Positions 16,693-25,176 are shown, counted from the stretch's first letter. The stretch is 64,000 nt of DNA from Nostoc commune NIES-4072 (GCF_003113895.1 NZ_BDUD01000001.1:1587821-1651820); one strand, 5' to 3'. Notes: generated by a model from the letters alone, not told the origin. Numbers and translations: made by a program.

Positions 16693-16872
16693 GCCTACGG
16701 AGTTAGCTGACGGGCTAAGACTGGAAGGTGTCTCTCTCTTAGGAGTGCTGAGTGCTAAGTTAAAGATTAATTATTCTTCACTTTTTACTCTCAAATTGCC
16801 GCTCTCTGCAAGATACGCCCCACAATATGGTTCCTCCGTTCCAAATTCAGCTTTCATGAATTTGAATTAGGC
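16693..16872 (-). promoter_or_regulatory. c-di-AMP (ydaO/yuaA) riboswitch 1, upstream of UspA-like gene
   Basis: Read on the minus strand, the leader has the ydaO landmarks in order: GCCTAATTC, GGAACGGAGGAACCA, TTGTGGGGCGTATCTTGC, a variable region, and AGCCCGTCAGCTAACTCCGT closing with TAGGC. The 5' GCCTA can pair with the 3' TAGGC. The block CCGTCAGCTAACxxCGTAGGC is the hallmark of the c-di-AMP aptamer, which usually switches genes off when ligand is bound. The variable region (about 16735-16800) is AT-rich and contains GTGCTGAGTGCTAAG repeats. The next gene downstream is the UspA-like gene. Confidence 0.82.
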
Positions 16873-16900
16873 TACCCACTAAAAAAAATGATAATCTAGT

Positions 16901-17743
16901 TTACTCGTCTTGGGCAAAATATCGATCAAGGAAATTCAGAGCGTGATTGCGGAGTTCAAAATATTCTTTTGAGTTTCGCATGGCCGCGCGATCGCGTGGA
17001 TGTTCAAAAGGAACTTCTAATATCTCTCCTATACTAGCAGCTGGGCCATTGGTCATCAAGACGATGCGATCGGACATATAAATTGCTTCATCTACATCGT
17101 GGGTAATCATCATTACTGCCTGACGATTATTTTCCCAAATATCCAATACCTGCCGTTGTAATTTGCCACGAGTTAGTGCATCTAGCGCCCCAAAAGGTTC
17201 ATCCATCAGCAACATTTTCGGACGAATTGCTAAAGCTCTGGCAATACCTACTCGTTGTTTCATACCTCCAGAGATTTCATCAGGATATTTGTCAGCTGCC
17301 GCCGTCAAGTTTACCATTGCCAAGTGTTCATTTACAATGCTAATTTTCTCAGATCGATTAGCATTTTTTAGCACTTCATCTACAGCTAAACGGATATTCT
17401 CTCGCACGGTTAACCAAGGTAATAACGAATAGTTCTGAAATACCATCATCCGTTCGGCTCCTGGCTCACGAATTTCTTGTCCATCTAGCCTTACTGAGCC
17501 GGAAGTGGCTTTTTCTAAACCAGCTACTATCTTTAGTAGAGTCGATTTTCCACAACCAGAGTGACCAATTACAGATATATATTCATCTTCACTAATCGTT
17601 AGATTAACTCCATCTAAAACGACAAAATTATCTTTATCAGGTGTCGGATAAGACTTGACTAAATTTTCAATTTCTAAAAATCCAGGTCTAGGCAGAACTC
17701 CGGTCTGGGTATTAATAGGTAATGAGGTATATTCCATCATCAA
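16901..17743 (-). CDS. ABC transporter ATPase, NrtD/SsuB type
   Basis: A 280-residue ATPase for a nitrate/sulfonate/taurine-type ABC importer. Walker A is GHSGCGKST near residues 59-67, the Q-loop is in MMVFQNYSLLPWLTV, the signature is ISGGMKQR and Walker B is MLLMDEPFGALD, followed by the switch histidine in MMITHDVDEA. All catalytic parts are intact. The gene is third in the operon, 49 bases after the binding-protein gene. The N-terminus is slightly long, with two adjacent Met codons at 17743 and 17740. The substrate cannot be read from the ATPase. Confidence 0.9.
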   Translation of the reverse strand: MMMEYTSLPINTQTGVLPRPGFLEIENLVKSYPTPDKDNFVVLDGVNLTISEDEYISVIGHSGCGKSTLLKIVAGLEKATSGSVRLDGQEIREPGAERMMVFQNYSLLPWLTVRENIRLAVDEVLKNANRSEKISIVNEHLAMVNLTAAADKYPDEISGGMKQRVGIARALAIRPKMLLMDEPFGALDALTRGKLQRQVLDIWENNRQAVMMITHDVDEAIYMSDRIVLMTNGPAASIGEILEVPFEHPRDRAAMRNSKEYFELRNHALNFLDRYFAQDE

Positions 17744-17791
17744 AATGCTCCCGAAATAATTTAGTCATCAGTCAATATTTGAACTTGGCAT

Positions 17792-19234
17792 TTAAGACAT
17801 GAAAAAGTTAGTGGGAGCGTTAGCCCTGATGGCAAAACTATTCAGATAACCCACAGGATCGCTGGGGTCGAAGCCTTTCTTATCTATAAATACTTCTGGT
17901 GGTTCGACCTTGTAATCATCCTTGGGACACTGAATGCCCATTTCAGATGCTATCTCCCGATATAAATCTGTTCTCCAGCCAAGTTCTGCTAGTTTCTCGG
18001 CATTTTTGGGGAATTCCTTTATTTGTCCCCACCGTGCTGCTTGTGTCATCATCCAGATACTTCTGGATCTCCATAAGAATGTGGAGTGTTCTCCTGGCTG
18101 TTTGGGAAGGTTGTCAGGAATATCGAAGAAAATCGTGGTGTCAGCGGCTTTGATGGTGCGGTCTTTGCCGTCAAAGCCGCCATAGTTGTAATTGCCGATA
18201 ATTCCCGGACTTGTAAATTTCGCAATTGGGGCATTTTTCTTTTTAGGTCTAGCACCTGTAAAGGAACGGTCTGTTATCAGTTCGGCTACTTCTTGGCGGT
18301 TTTCTGCTTTGCTGCAATACTGACAGGCTTCAATCATCGCCTTGACTAGAGAACGATAGGTTTTGGGATATTTGTCGATGAAAGATTCCATCACGCCCAA
18401 AAGTCGGTCTGGGTGTCCTAACCAGACTTCTTTACCTTGTGCGAAGGTAAAGCCGATGTTTTCGTTACCTGTTATTGCTCGCGTATTCCAAGGTTCTGCA
18501 ACCATGTAAGCTTGCATTGCACCAATCCGCACGTTTGTTACCATTTGGGGTGGTGGAACAATAATCACGCGAAACTCTTTAAGCGGATCAACCCCTGCGG
18601 CGGCGGATAAGTAACGGATAAAGTATTCGTAAATGGAGGAACTTAATACTACTGCCCAAACTCTGTTTTCTGGCGGTTGGTTGTCAAAGTAACCTCGGAA
18701 ATCGCGCCCAAAGGCTTCTAAAGCGCCATCGCCATATTTTTCTTGATACTCGTACCACGGACGCAGCCCAAAATCCCACATGGCTTTGTTCATTGTCATG
18801 GCGTTACCGTGACGGTGTATGGTCATGGCTGCACACAAAGGGGCGTGGCGTGCGCCTTCAGCACCAATTCTGGCATTAGTAACCGCACCAGATACTACGG
18901 GTGAAGCATCCAGACGACCAAAAATTAGACCGTCGCGGGAAGTAGCCCAACTGGCTTCGCGGTTGAGTGTAACGTTCAAACCATACTTGCGGAAGAAGCC
19001 TTTTTTCCAGGCGATCGCAAATGGCGCACAATCATTAACGGGAACGTAACCAACAGTAAGATCGGCTTTTTCCAGGTCGCCGCTTTGAACTACTGGTTGC
19101 ACAGCTAAGGCTTCTTCTGTCAATCCTTTGGCTGATCTATCTCCTGAAATCCCACAGGAGGACAGCGCCATTCCCGCCGTTGTTGCTCCTATTCCCTTGA
19201 TAATATCTCGTCGAGTCCAGTTAATATCACCCAT
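17792..19234 (-). CDS. NrtA/CmpA-like substrate-binding lipoprotein
   Basis: A 480-residue periplasmic binding protein, long like cyanobacterial NrtA/CmpA rather than the ~320-residue SsuA. Its N-terminus combines a twin-arginine motif (TRRDIIKGIG) with a lipobox (LSSC), so it should be a Tat-exported lipoprotein. The core starts KADLTVGYVPVNDCAPFAIAWKKGFFRKYGLNV, the usual opening of this family. A long insert, MWDFGLRPWYEYQEKYGDG, and the C-terminal DDYKVEPPEVFIDKKGFDP are shared with cyanobacterial nitrate-like transporters of unclear substrate. Such an operon lies near guanidine hydrolase in Synechocystis, so guanidine or another small nitrogen compound is possible, but neither that enzyme nor its riboswitch is present here. 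Confidence 0.85.
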   Translation of the reverse strand: MGDINWTRRDIIKGIGATTAGMALSSCGISGDRSAKGLTEEALAVQPVVQSGDLEKADLTVGYVPVNDCAPFAIAWKKGFFRKYGLNVTLNREASWATSRDGLIFGRLDASPVVSGAVTNARIGAEGARHAPLCAAMTIHRHGNAMTMNKAMWDFGLRPWYEYQEKYGDGALEAFGRDFRGYFDNQPPENRVWAVVLSSSIYEYFIRYLSAAAGVDPLKEFRVIIVPPPQMVTNVRIGAMQAYMVAEPWNTRAITGNENIGFTFAQGKEVWLGHPDRLLGVMESFIDKYPKTYRSLVKAMIEACQYCSKAENRQEVAELITDRSFTGARPKKKNAPIAKFTSPGIIGNYNYGGFDGKDRTIKAADTTIFFDIPDNLPKQPGEHSTFLWRSRSIWMMTQAARWGQIKEFPKNAEKLAELGWRTDLYREIASEMGIQCPKDDYKVEPPEVFIDKKGFDPSDPVGYLNSFAIRANAPTNFFMS

Positions 19235-19321
19235 TTTTGTAGTTCCATTGGTGATTGATTGCTCACGCTTCAGGCGCAGAGTCTTGTTAAATCTTGCTGT
19301 TTTGATAGCAGCCGAATTTTG

Positions 19322-20173
19322 TTAGTTGGAAGTTTTAGGGCGATGGGTTACTAATTCTTCGATTTTGCCCACGGCATAATCCAGAATTAACCCAGTTACA
19401 CCAATTACCAACACAGCTAAAAAGACTGAACTCAGGTTTAAGCGGCTCCATTCATCCCAGACAAAGAAGCCGATACCGATACCACCTGTGAGCATTTCCA
19501 CGGCAACGATTACCAGCCAAGCTATGCCTAAACTAATTCGTAAGCCTGTAAAAATATACGGCAAACTTGCAGGCCAAATGATTTTTGTAATCCGCCGCCA
19601 ACGGGGCATTTCTAGGACTCGTGCCACATCTAAATAATCTTTGGGAACGCTAGAAACTCCTAAAGCGGTATTAATAATTGTCGGCCATAAAGAAGTAATA
19701 AAGATGACAAAAATGGCTGAAGGATCTGCTAAATTGAAAATTGCTAAGGCGATGGGTAGCCAAGCTAGAGGTGATACAGGTTTAAAAATTTGAATGATGG
19801 GATTGAGTGCTAGCATTGCCGGTCTGGACATGCCAATTAGAAACCCCAGAGGAATCGCTACTACTGCACCCAATAAAAAGCCTATTAACACCCGGCGCAG
19901 ACTTGCAATCAACAGCCAACCAATTCCCAAGTTGCCCGGGCCTCGCTGGTAGAAGGGAAATCTGATGTAATCTAGATTAGCGATTAGCGCTTCTGGTGGA
20001 GTGGGCATCAATTCATGGTTTGCAAGTGCAACAATCCACCACAGCACAATTATTCCCAAGAACCCCAACACAGGTAGAAAGAAGACATCTTTAACGACGA
20101 CAGGTTTTGCTTTTTTCCAAGCGGCTTGTCCAGCGATCGCAGCGATCGCTGCTAAATTTAATTGAAATATCAT
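19322..20173 (-). CDS. ABC transporter permease, NrtB/SsuC type
   Basis: A 283-residue inner-membrane permease with about six helices. The EAA loop that docks the ATPase is visible as VPKDYLDVARVLEMPRWRRITKIIWPASLPYIFTG (described in parts), with the conserved Ala and Gly region in GLRISLGIAW. I chose ATG 20173 because AGGTCGG lies just upstream; a frame from 20206 would add 11 residues. It is the first gene of the operon, 87 bases before the binding-protein gene, and it is preceded by a c-di-AMP riboswitch. All three subunits point the same way, so the riboswitch should control the whole importer. Confidence 0.87.
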   Translation of the reverse strand: MIFQLNLAAIAAIAGQAAWKKAKPVVVKDVFFLPVLGFLGIIVLWWIVALANHELMPTPPEALIANLDYIRFPFYQRGPGNLGIGWLLIASLRRVLIGFLLGAVVAIPLGFLIGMSRPAMLALNPIIQIFKPVSPLAWLPIALAIFNLADPSAIFVIFITSLWPTIINTALGVSSVPKDYLDVARVLEMPRWRRITKIIWPASLPYIFTGLRISLGIAWLVIVAVEMLTGGIGIGFFVWDEWSRLNLSSVFLAVLVIGVTGLILDYAVGKIEELVTHRPKTSN

Positions 20174-20286
20174 TTCCGACCTCAACAGATTTAAGTGCAG
20201 GTACAAAGAATCCGAGCAGTACCAGCCTTGGACACCGATGAGATCGGAACACTATAAAAATGCCGTCTCTTCAGTCTCCTCTCAAT

Positions 20287-20495
20287 GCCTACGAAGTTAG
20301 CTGACGGGCTAGGGCTGAGAGATGCCCTTCACAAGAAAGAAAGTTATGAGTTATGAGTTATGAGTTATCAGTTAAATATTATTAATATTAGTAACTTCCA
20401 ACTCCCCACTCTCAACCTCTCACTTTCTATGAGATACGCCCCACAATTTGGTTCCTCCGCTCCAGCGTTATGCACTGTGACACGCTGAATTAGGC
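20287..20495 (-). promoter_or_regulatory. c-di-AMP (ydaO/yuaA) riboswitch 2, upstream of ABC operon
   Basis: On the minus strand the same landmarks appear as in riboswitch 1: GCCTAATTCAGCG, GGAGCGGAGGAACCA, TTGTGGGGCGTATCTCAT, a variable arm, then CCCGTCAGCTAACTTCGT closing with TAGGC. The two aptamers share nearly identical core blocks but differ in their arms, including the first stem (AGCGTG...AACGCT here). The variable arm contains four heptamer repeats (20343-20370). The aptamer ends about 80-115 bases before the permease start. No strong terminator is obvious downstream; a GGCATTTTTATAG segment with five T could be part of one. Confidence 0.82.
20343..20370. repeat. GTTATGA heptamers inside riboswitch 2
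   Basis: Four consecutive seven-base units, three GTTATGA and one GTTATCA, lie within the variable arm of the c-di-AMP aptamer. Heptamer repeats of this class are usually intergenic, so their presence here suggests that the arm tolerates insertion. Confidence 0.8.
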
Positions 20496-20924
20496 TGACT
20501 TACTCTAATGGATACTAAAATTATGCATAATATAACATTGATGCTCAGTAAAAGCCATCTATCTTATAATAAATGTTGTTTATTTTAATACCTATTTTAA
20601 GTATTTACTTGTAACTAAATGTAAAAAATAAAACTACAATTTAGTTGTGTTGTGAATGAACTCCTTGCACAGACGGCTAAATAATATAGTCGAGCCAAGC
20701 ATCAAAAATCTTACGTGCTTAATATTAATATTTTTTAATAAAAAATAGATTATACTAGGAAAATTTTATATACGCTTAGTCAATCAGCAAACAAAAGAGC
20801 ATATATAATCTATTCCTTTTGGTAGGTGAACAAAATCGTTAAATTTGGTATAAGCTCCCTGCACTCGCTAAACTAATTGGATATGGAAGTTTGCTCATCT
20901 ATCTCTTAGCTGATATTTAACATA
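20496..20924. other. AT-rich gap between the ABC operon and histidine kinase
   Basis: About 430 bases, strongly AT-rich, with no gene seen. It must hold the promoter of the riboswitch-led operon (minus strand) and of the histidine kinase (plus strand). An ATTATGCATAATAT palindrome at about 20519-20532 is the only symmetric site that stands out. Confidence 0.45.
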
Positions 20925-22115
20925 ATGGATTTTAGTCAAATACTGGCTGAAAAAACGGATACCATCATCGATAAATGGGTTGCAGCAGTTCGCAAGGATA
21001 GACGGATTGAAAGTGCTGATGACCTATCTTACACAGCAGTAAAGGATCACATCCCTGATGTTTTGAAAGCAATGGTGACAGTGCTTTCAAAATCTCAGGA
21101 TAATGATATTCAGTCAATAGTTACTGCCAGTTTTCAGCATGGAGCGATTCGAGCGGAACAAGGCTTTGACCCAGCAGAAATTGCCAGAGAATATCATTTG
21201 CTGCGAACAGTAATATTTGATGCTCTACAACCAGATTTATTAGGGGGAACAGCTGTAGAGATAATTCGTTCCATGCGTTTGATTGACGCTATCATAGACG
21301 AAGCGATCGCTCGGTGTTTCAAGAGTTATGTTGAGGAGCGGTTCCGAGAATTACAGCAGTTGCATTTATCACTAACACTTCATAATGATGAACTCACGCG
21401 CTTAATGAGTGCTAATCAAGAGTATCTTTCGCAGCTAGCCCACGAATTAAAACATCCCCTAACTTCCATTATTGGTTACTCGGATCTGTTTTTACGCCAA
21501 CAACGACGAAAGACTGAGATAAAAGACACTTCTGCCAATCTCGAACATATTGAGCGGGTACTACGCAATGGCAGACAATTACTCCATCTCATCAACGATG
21601 TATTAGAACTTTCGCGGTATGACGCAGGGCAGATAAAACTCCACCTAGCACCCACCGATGTGCGTGAATTAATCAATAATGTCTGTGAAATGTTGGAACC
21701 TTTAGCTGCTGGGAAAAATTTAAAAGTCGTAGTCGATTGCGATCACGCTCCTAAAAAAATAATTACAGATCCTTTTCAATGTCAACAAATTTTTACAAAT
21801 CTTATTAGTAATGCGATTCGCTATACAGAGTCAGGAACTATTATTATAATGTGTCAGGTGTTGGAGAATCAGAAATGGGCGATCGCGGTTTCTGACACTG
21901 GAATTGGCATTGCACCAGAAAATCAAGCCCAGATATTTGAACCTTACTTTCGCGTCAGTTTTAGCGATCGTCCCTATCTCCCTGATAGTACAGGATTAGG
22001 ATTAGCGATCGTATCTCGTTTAGTAAAACTACTCGAAGGTGAAATTAAGCTAGTCTCTGAGGTAGGCGTTGGTTCTACCTTCACCGTAATTTTGCCATTA
22101 CAAATAGAGAGTTGA
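20925..22115 (+). CDS. Sensor histidine kinase with RsbRD-like N-terminal domain
   Basis: A 396-residue soluble kinase with no membrane segment. Residues about 1-150 form an all-helical domain (KTDTIIDKWVAAVRKD, then FQHGAIRAEQGFDPAEIAREYHLLR) resembling the N-terminal domain of RsbR/RsbRD stressosome-type proteins. The H-box LAHELKHPLTSIIGYSDL places the phospho-histidine near residue 172. The N-box (LISNAIRYTESG), G1 (VSDTGIGIAPE), F-box (IFEPYFRVSF) and G2 (GLGLAIVSRL) are all present, so it should be active. No response regulator is adjacent, making it an orphan kinase. The signal is likely cytoplasmic and unknown. Confidence 0.9.
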   Translation: MDFSQILAEKTDTIIDKWVAAVRKDRRIESADDLSYTAVKDHIPDVLKAMVTVLSKSQDNDIQSIVTASFQHGAIRAEQGFDPAEIAREYHLLRTVIFDALQPDLLGGTAVEIIRSMRLIDAIIDEAIARCFKSYVEERFRELQQLHLSLTLHNDELTRLMSANQEYLSQLAHELKHPLTSIIGYSDLFLRQQRRKTEIKDTSANLEHIERVLRNGRQLLHLINDVLELSRYDAGQIKLHLAPTDVRELINNVCEMLEPLAAGKNLKVVVDCDHAPKKIITDPFQCQQIFTNLISNAIRYTESGTIIIMCQVLENQKWAIAVSDTGIGIAPENQAQIFEPYFRVSFSDRPYLPDSTGLGLAIVSRLVKLLEGEIKLVSEVGVGSTFTVILPLQIES

Positions 22116-22164
22116 TTTCGCGCCAAGACGTAAAATTCTTCTTTGCGCCTTTGCGTGAAATCAA
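22112..22164. repeat. Inverted repeat between convergent kinase and rnc genes
   Basis: TTGATTTCGCG at the left pairs imperfectly with CGTGAAATCAA at the right, and inner segments (GCCAAGACG with CTTTGCGCC) add a partial stem. It starts at the stop codon of the kinase gene and could serve as a two-way terminator. The CTTTGCG-type core is common as a dispersed repeat in cyanobacteria. Confidence 0.6.
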
Positions 22165-22173
22165 AAAACATTA

Positions 22174-22860
22174 TTACAACAATCCTTGTTTTTTCAACTT
22201 ATCTAGCGCATCCTCAGCAGCAGCTTTTTCTGCGTCTTTTTTATTGCGTCCCTTACCTTCGCCGTAAAATTTTCCATCTACCAATACTTTTGCGATGAAT
22301 TCTGGCGCGTGAGAAGGGCCTCCTATTTGTTCTGTAAAGTATTTGGGGGGATTTGGAGTAACGTTGCGTTGTACCCATTCTTGAAAGCGATTTTTTGAGT
22401 CTACATTAGAACGAGACACAACTATATGCTTAGGATCTACAGAATCAAATAACGGTTCTATAATTGCGCGAACTGCTTCAATATTGGAATCATTATCTAA
22501 ATAGTAAGCACCAAGTACAGCTTCAAAGGTGCTACTGAGCAAATTAGGATTTTGGAAGCCTCCGTCTCGAATTGCGCCTTTTCCTAACCGCATTCTAAAG
22601 TCTAAACCTACCTCCTCGGCGAACTTTGCTAATTGTTTCTCATCTACCAGCGCCGAACGCCGCCGGGTTAATTCATCTTCTCCCATTTCTGGGTGACACT
22701 TATATAGATACTCGCCACTTAAGAAATTCAGCAAAGCATCACCGAGGAATTCTAAGCGCTCATTATGTTCGCCTTCTCCTGGATTTTCATGGACATAAGA
22801 ACGATGCGTAAGCGCTTGTCGCAGAAGTTTTTCATTATGAAATATTAGAATTTTATGCAT
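22174..22860 (-). CDS. rnc: Ribonuclease III
   Basis: Double-strand RNA endonuclease that matures rRNA precursors and cuts structured mRNAs. The 228-residue length is normal. The nuclease signature NERLEFLGDALL near residues 33-44 holds the first metal-binding acids. The second cluster, STFEAVLGAYYLD, supplies the catalytic Asp/Glu pair in the form F-E-A-[VI]-x-G-A. Residues about 155-226 form the dsRNA-binding domain (NRFQEWVQRN...GKGRNKKDAEKAAAEDAL). The N-terminus HKILIFHNEKLLRQALTHRSY is typical. It converges with the histidine kinase gene. Confidence 0.95.
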   Translation of the reverse strand: MHKILIFHNEKLLRQALTHRSYVHENPGEGEHNERLEFLGDALLNFLSGEYLYKCHPEMGEDELTRRRSALVDEKQLAKFAEEVGLDFRMRLGKGAIRDGGFQNPNLLSSTFEAVLGAYYLDNDSNIEAVRAIIEPLFDSVDPKHIVVSRSNVDSKNRFQEWVQRNVTPNPPKYFTEQIGGPSHAPEFIAKVLVDGKFYGEGKGRNKKDAEKAAAEDALDKLKKQGLL

Positions 22861-22955
22861 TTTTCTCTTGTGTTTTGTTGCGTAAATTGACTGTTGGAAA
22901 CTTTACGAATGCTATTGTCTTCAGACATAAAAAAACCGCATATAGCGGTGTTACT

Positions 22956-22984
22956 AAAACCCAGCTTTGACTCAACTGGGTTTT
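22956..22984. terminator. Terminator after the NYN gene, possibly bidirectional
   Basis: AAAACCCAG (22956-22964) pairs with CTGGGTTTT (22976-22984) around an 11-base loop. T-runs exist on both strands, so it can end the minus-strand NYN transcript; there is no plus-strand gene to serve. A second small hairpin, ACCGCATATAGCGGT, lies at about 22935-22949. Confidence 0.8.
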
Positions 22985-22995
22985 TAAAAGCTTTT

Positions 22996-23796
22996 TTAAG
23001 CAGCTAATTTCTTTAACTCAACTAAAAACAATTCCTGACCTTGCTTTTGAACTTTACCCTCCTTTACGGCAACGTCAATAAACTGGCTAAAACTCTTAAA
23101 TTTATTGCCATCATCTGTAGAAATAGATAAGTATCCTTGATAGTTAGCACAACGTTGACGCATCAATCTATCAATACGACCAAATACGGTAAGCTTATCT
23201 TGGCTTAAGGCAGTTTTGATAGCTTCAATTAGATACTCTATAGCCTCATTGTAATTAATTCGAGACACAAGATCCGTGTTTGGCGGTTGAGTCTTATTCC
23301 TATTGCCAACTAGCTGAGGTAATTCATCTACAAAGTGGAAGTTATCATTACCAACGAGTTTAATCAAATTTGGACTGGCGCTACCTCTTTGAGCAAAAAT
23401 TATCACCTTTTTACCCAAAGATTTTAGAATACAAATTAAGCCAGCATAGTCCCAGTCTCCTGAAAATAAGATAATTGTTTTTAGAGAAGGATTAAAGGCA
23501 ACTGCTTGAACACAGTTAGCGATCAATCGATAGTCTGCACTATTATTTGAATGCTCAGGAACATCAACACACTTCATACCAATAAGTTCTAGCTCATTTT
23601 TGATACAAACTTGGTTTATGTAGTGTGAATTATAGTAGACATTTTTGCAGTCTATACGCCCCTTGGATTGGGCAAATTCCAGCAAAAAATGACCCTTTCC
23701 TTTAATTGAAGAGACGTTCTGAATATCGGCAAAAATACCGACAGAATTTTTCTGCTGGCTTGTTTGTCTATTGGAAGATTGATTAGCGTGTGGCAT
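22996..23796 (-). CDS. NYN-domain (LabA/DUF88-like) RNase with OST-HTH-like tail
   Basis: The N-terminal two thirds is an NYN/PIN-like domain: NSVGIFADIQN, later NSADYRLIANCVQAV and ILFSGDWDYAGLICILKSLGKKV. These supply the three aspartates expected of the metal-dependent RNase site. Cyanobacterial LabA of the circadian output pathway belongs to the same domain family. The last 70 residues (LTVFGRIDRLMRQR...FKSFSQFIDVAVKEGKVQ) resemble an OST-HTH/LOTUS winged helix, a known partner of NYN domains in bacteria. I chose ATG 23796 (MPHANQ); a frame from 23850 adds 18 residues without a better ribosome binding site. Confidence 0.8.
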   Translation of the reverse strand: MPHANQSSNRQTSQQKNSVGIFADIQNVSSIKGKGHFLLEFAQSKGRIDCKNVYYNSHYINQVCIKNELELIGMKCVDVPEHSNNSADYRLIANCVQAVAFNPSLKTIILFSGDWDYAGLICILKSLGKKVIIFAQRGSASPNLIKLVGNDNFHFVDELPQLVGNRNKTQPPNTDLVSRINYNEAIEYLIEAIKTALSQDKLTVFGRIDRLMRQRCANYQGYLSISTDDGNKFKSFSQFIDVAVKEGKVQKQGQELFLVELKKLAA

Positions 23797-23850
23797 TGTA
23801 ATATATCCAGTATTCTTTGGTGAACTGGACAGCTTCAACAAATCACACAT

Positions 23851-24524
23851 TTAGCAGTAGCAGAGGTTGATACAAGGAATTTATACTCAAAAAGCACTTC
23901 CATGCAATAAAGCTCTCTACCGTCGCTTTCGTTTGGTTCAAGTCTCAGCCTTAGAATTCCTGGCTTCCTACCAAGTTTCGCGTCATCCTTTCCCCTGAAT
24001 ATTCATCCAAACATCTTGTCTTCCCGTTGAAAGTCTAGTCAATCATTTGACTTGACATTGGGCTAAATAATCAGCCGAAGAGATGACACGAAGCTCGGCA
24101 GTAAACTAGGAATTCTGCTGCTGAGACCACTACCAAAAACTTGCGTTTTAGAGTGGGGTTGTTTATTCTGTCTTACATACAGAATTGCATAGCTACTACT
24201 TCGTGTCAATATAGTTACTTATGAAGATTTCGTAAAAGCATAGACGCGTAGCGCTTATTCCCGGATTTCTCACAAAGGTTTAAACGAGTAGCCCAAAACG
24301 CTTATGCCACTTAGACTTGAGATAAAATACGCCGTTCACATATTGTTGTGATTCGTGCAGTGTCTAAAACGCTCAAAATCTAAGCCTGATAAAGGTTTGG
24401 TAATAGCGATCGCACCGCTTGTGAGAAATGCGGGTTATTGTAAAACATCGTCTCTTATCCATCAACTTTAATAATCATTTATGGTATTCTTTCACAACCA
24501 CTATTTTTTTAGTTAATAAATAAT
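23851..24524. other. 674-base gap with a MITE-like inverted repeat
   Basis: No gene is visible. A segment from about 24261 to 24437 is bounded by CCCGGATTTCTCAC and GTGAGAAATGCGGG, an imperfect inverted pair that could be the ends of a ~175-base MITE. Inside are a HIP1 palindrome and a TAGACGCGTAGCGCTTA segment of a type repeated widely in Nostoc. The left part (23851-24200) shows nothing I can name. Confidence 0.55.
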
Positions 24525-25133
24525 CTACGGTTTGCTTTGAGCGATCGCACCATACAAAATACCTAAAATTTTCTTAATATCCTTAATATAATATTCACTC
24601 AAATCAATCGAAACTACATTACCTTCAAGTTTCATAAATTGCCAGATAGTACCGATAGTAACAGCACCATATATAGCTTTAATTTGGTTTCCACCTCTCT
24701 CGTTAAATAACTGAGCCGCTACCATTTCGGCAATACATTGAGCTAAACCAGACCTCAAATTCTCATTTTTACTTTCTACTAAGACAATCACCGGACTACG
24801 TACAAGCAACTGCTCTGAAGAAAGACTCAAAATAAAATCACAAAAGCCGTTTAATCCTCGCTGGCTATCAACAGTAAAGTCAACTCCCGAAAAAAAGCTT
24901 ATTTCATAATTAAACTTGCGTCTAATTTCTAATAAAATTGGACTTATTATCATTTCACTTCGAGCTTTTTCTGAACTTATCGCTACTGCTAAATCAACAT
25001 TTTCTTTAAGAATAGTAGATAATAAATCACTACACTCTTGCTCCTGCACATTTGCGAATAGTCCAGATGATTCGTGGATAACTAACCCAAAATAATCAAT
25101 AACTTCAATAAGTTTAAAATCACTATAAGCCAT
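24525..25133 (-). CDS. PD-(D/E)XK nuclease-like protein, paralogue A
   Basis: A 202-residue protein I do not recognise by name. Its centre fits a PD-(D/E)XK nuclease core: GFCDFILS, then VIVLVESKNENL (the E-x-K pair) and GLAQCIAEMVAAQLFNE, a helix with a conserved Gln, followed by a strand AIYGAVTIGTIWQFMKL. The same pattern occurs in the protein at 39194, which shares about half of its residues over this core. The N-terminal part (NVDLAVAISSEKARSEMIISPILLEI) is also conserved between the two. No methylase or toxin partner is adjacent; its upstream neighbour is a Uma2-type protein, also PD-(D/E)XK-like. Function unknown. Confidence 0.65.
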   Translation of the reverse strand: MAYSDFKLIEVIDYFGLVIHESSGLFANVQEQECSDLLSTILKENVDLAVAISSEKARSEMIISPILLEIRRKFNYEISFFSGVDFTVDSQRGLNGFCDFILSLSSEQLLVRSPVIVLVESKNENLRSGLAQCIAEMVAAQLFNERGGNQIKAIYGAVTIGTIWQFMKLEGNVVSIDLSEYYIKDIKKILGILYGAIAQSKP

Positions 25134-25176
25134 AAAACTTACTCCTTTGTCTTATGACTTAATCCTATAACAAAGT

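Noticed and set aside
16693..20495. Guanidine-I (ykkC) riboswitch upstream of the NrtA-type transporter
   Set aside because: Considered because such transporters lie near guanidine hydrolase in some cyanobacteria. The CCGTCAGCTAAC-CGTAGGC block and the rest of the layout fit ydaO (c-di-AMP) instead.
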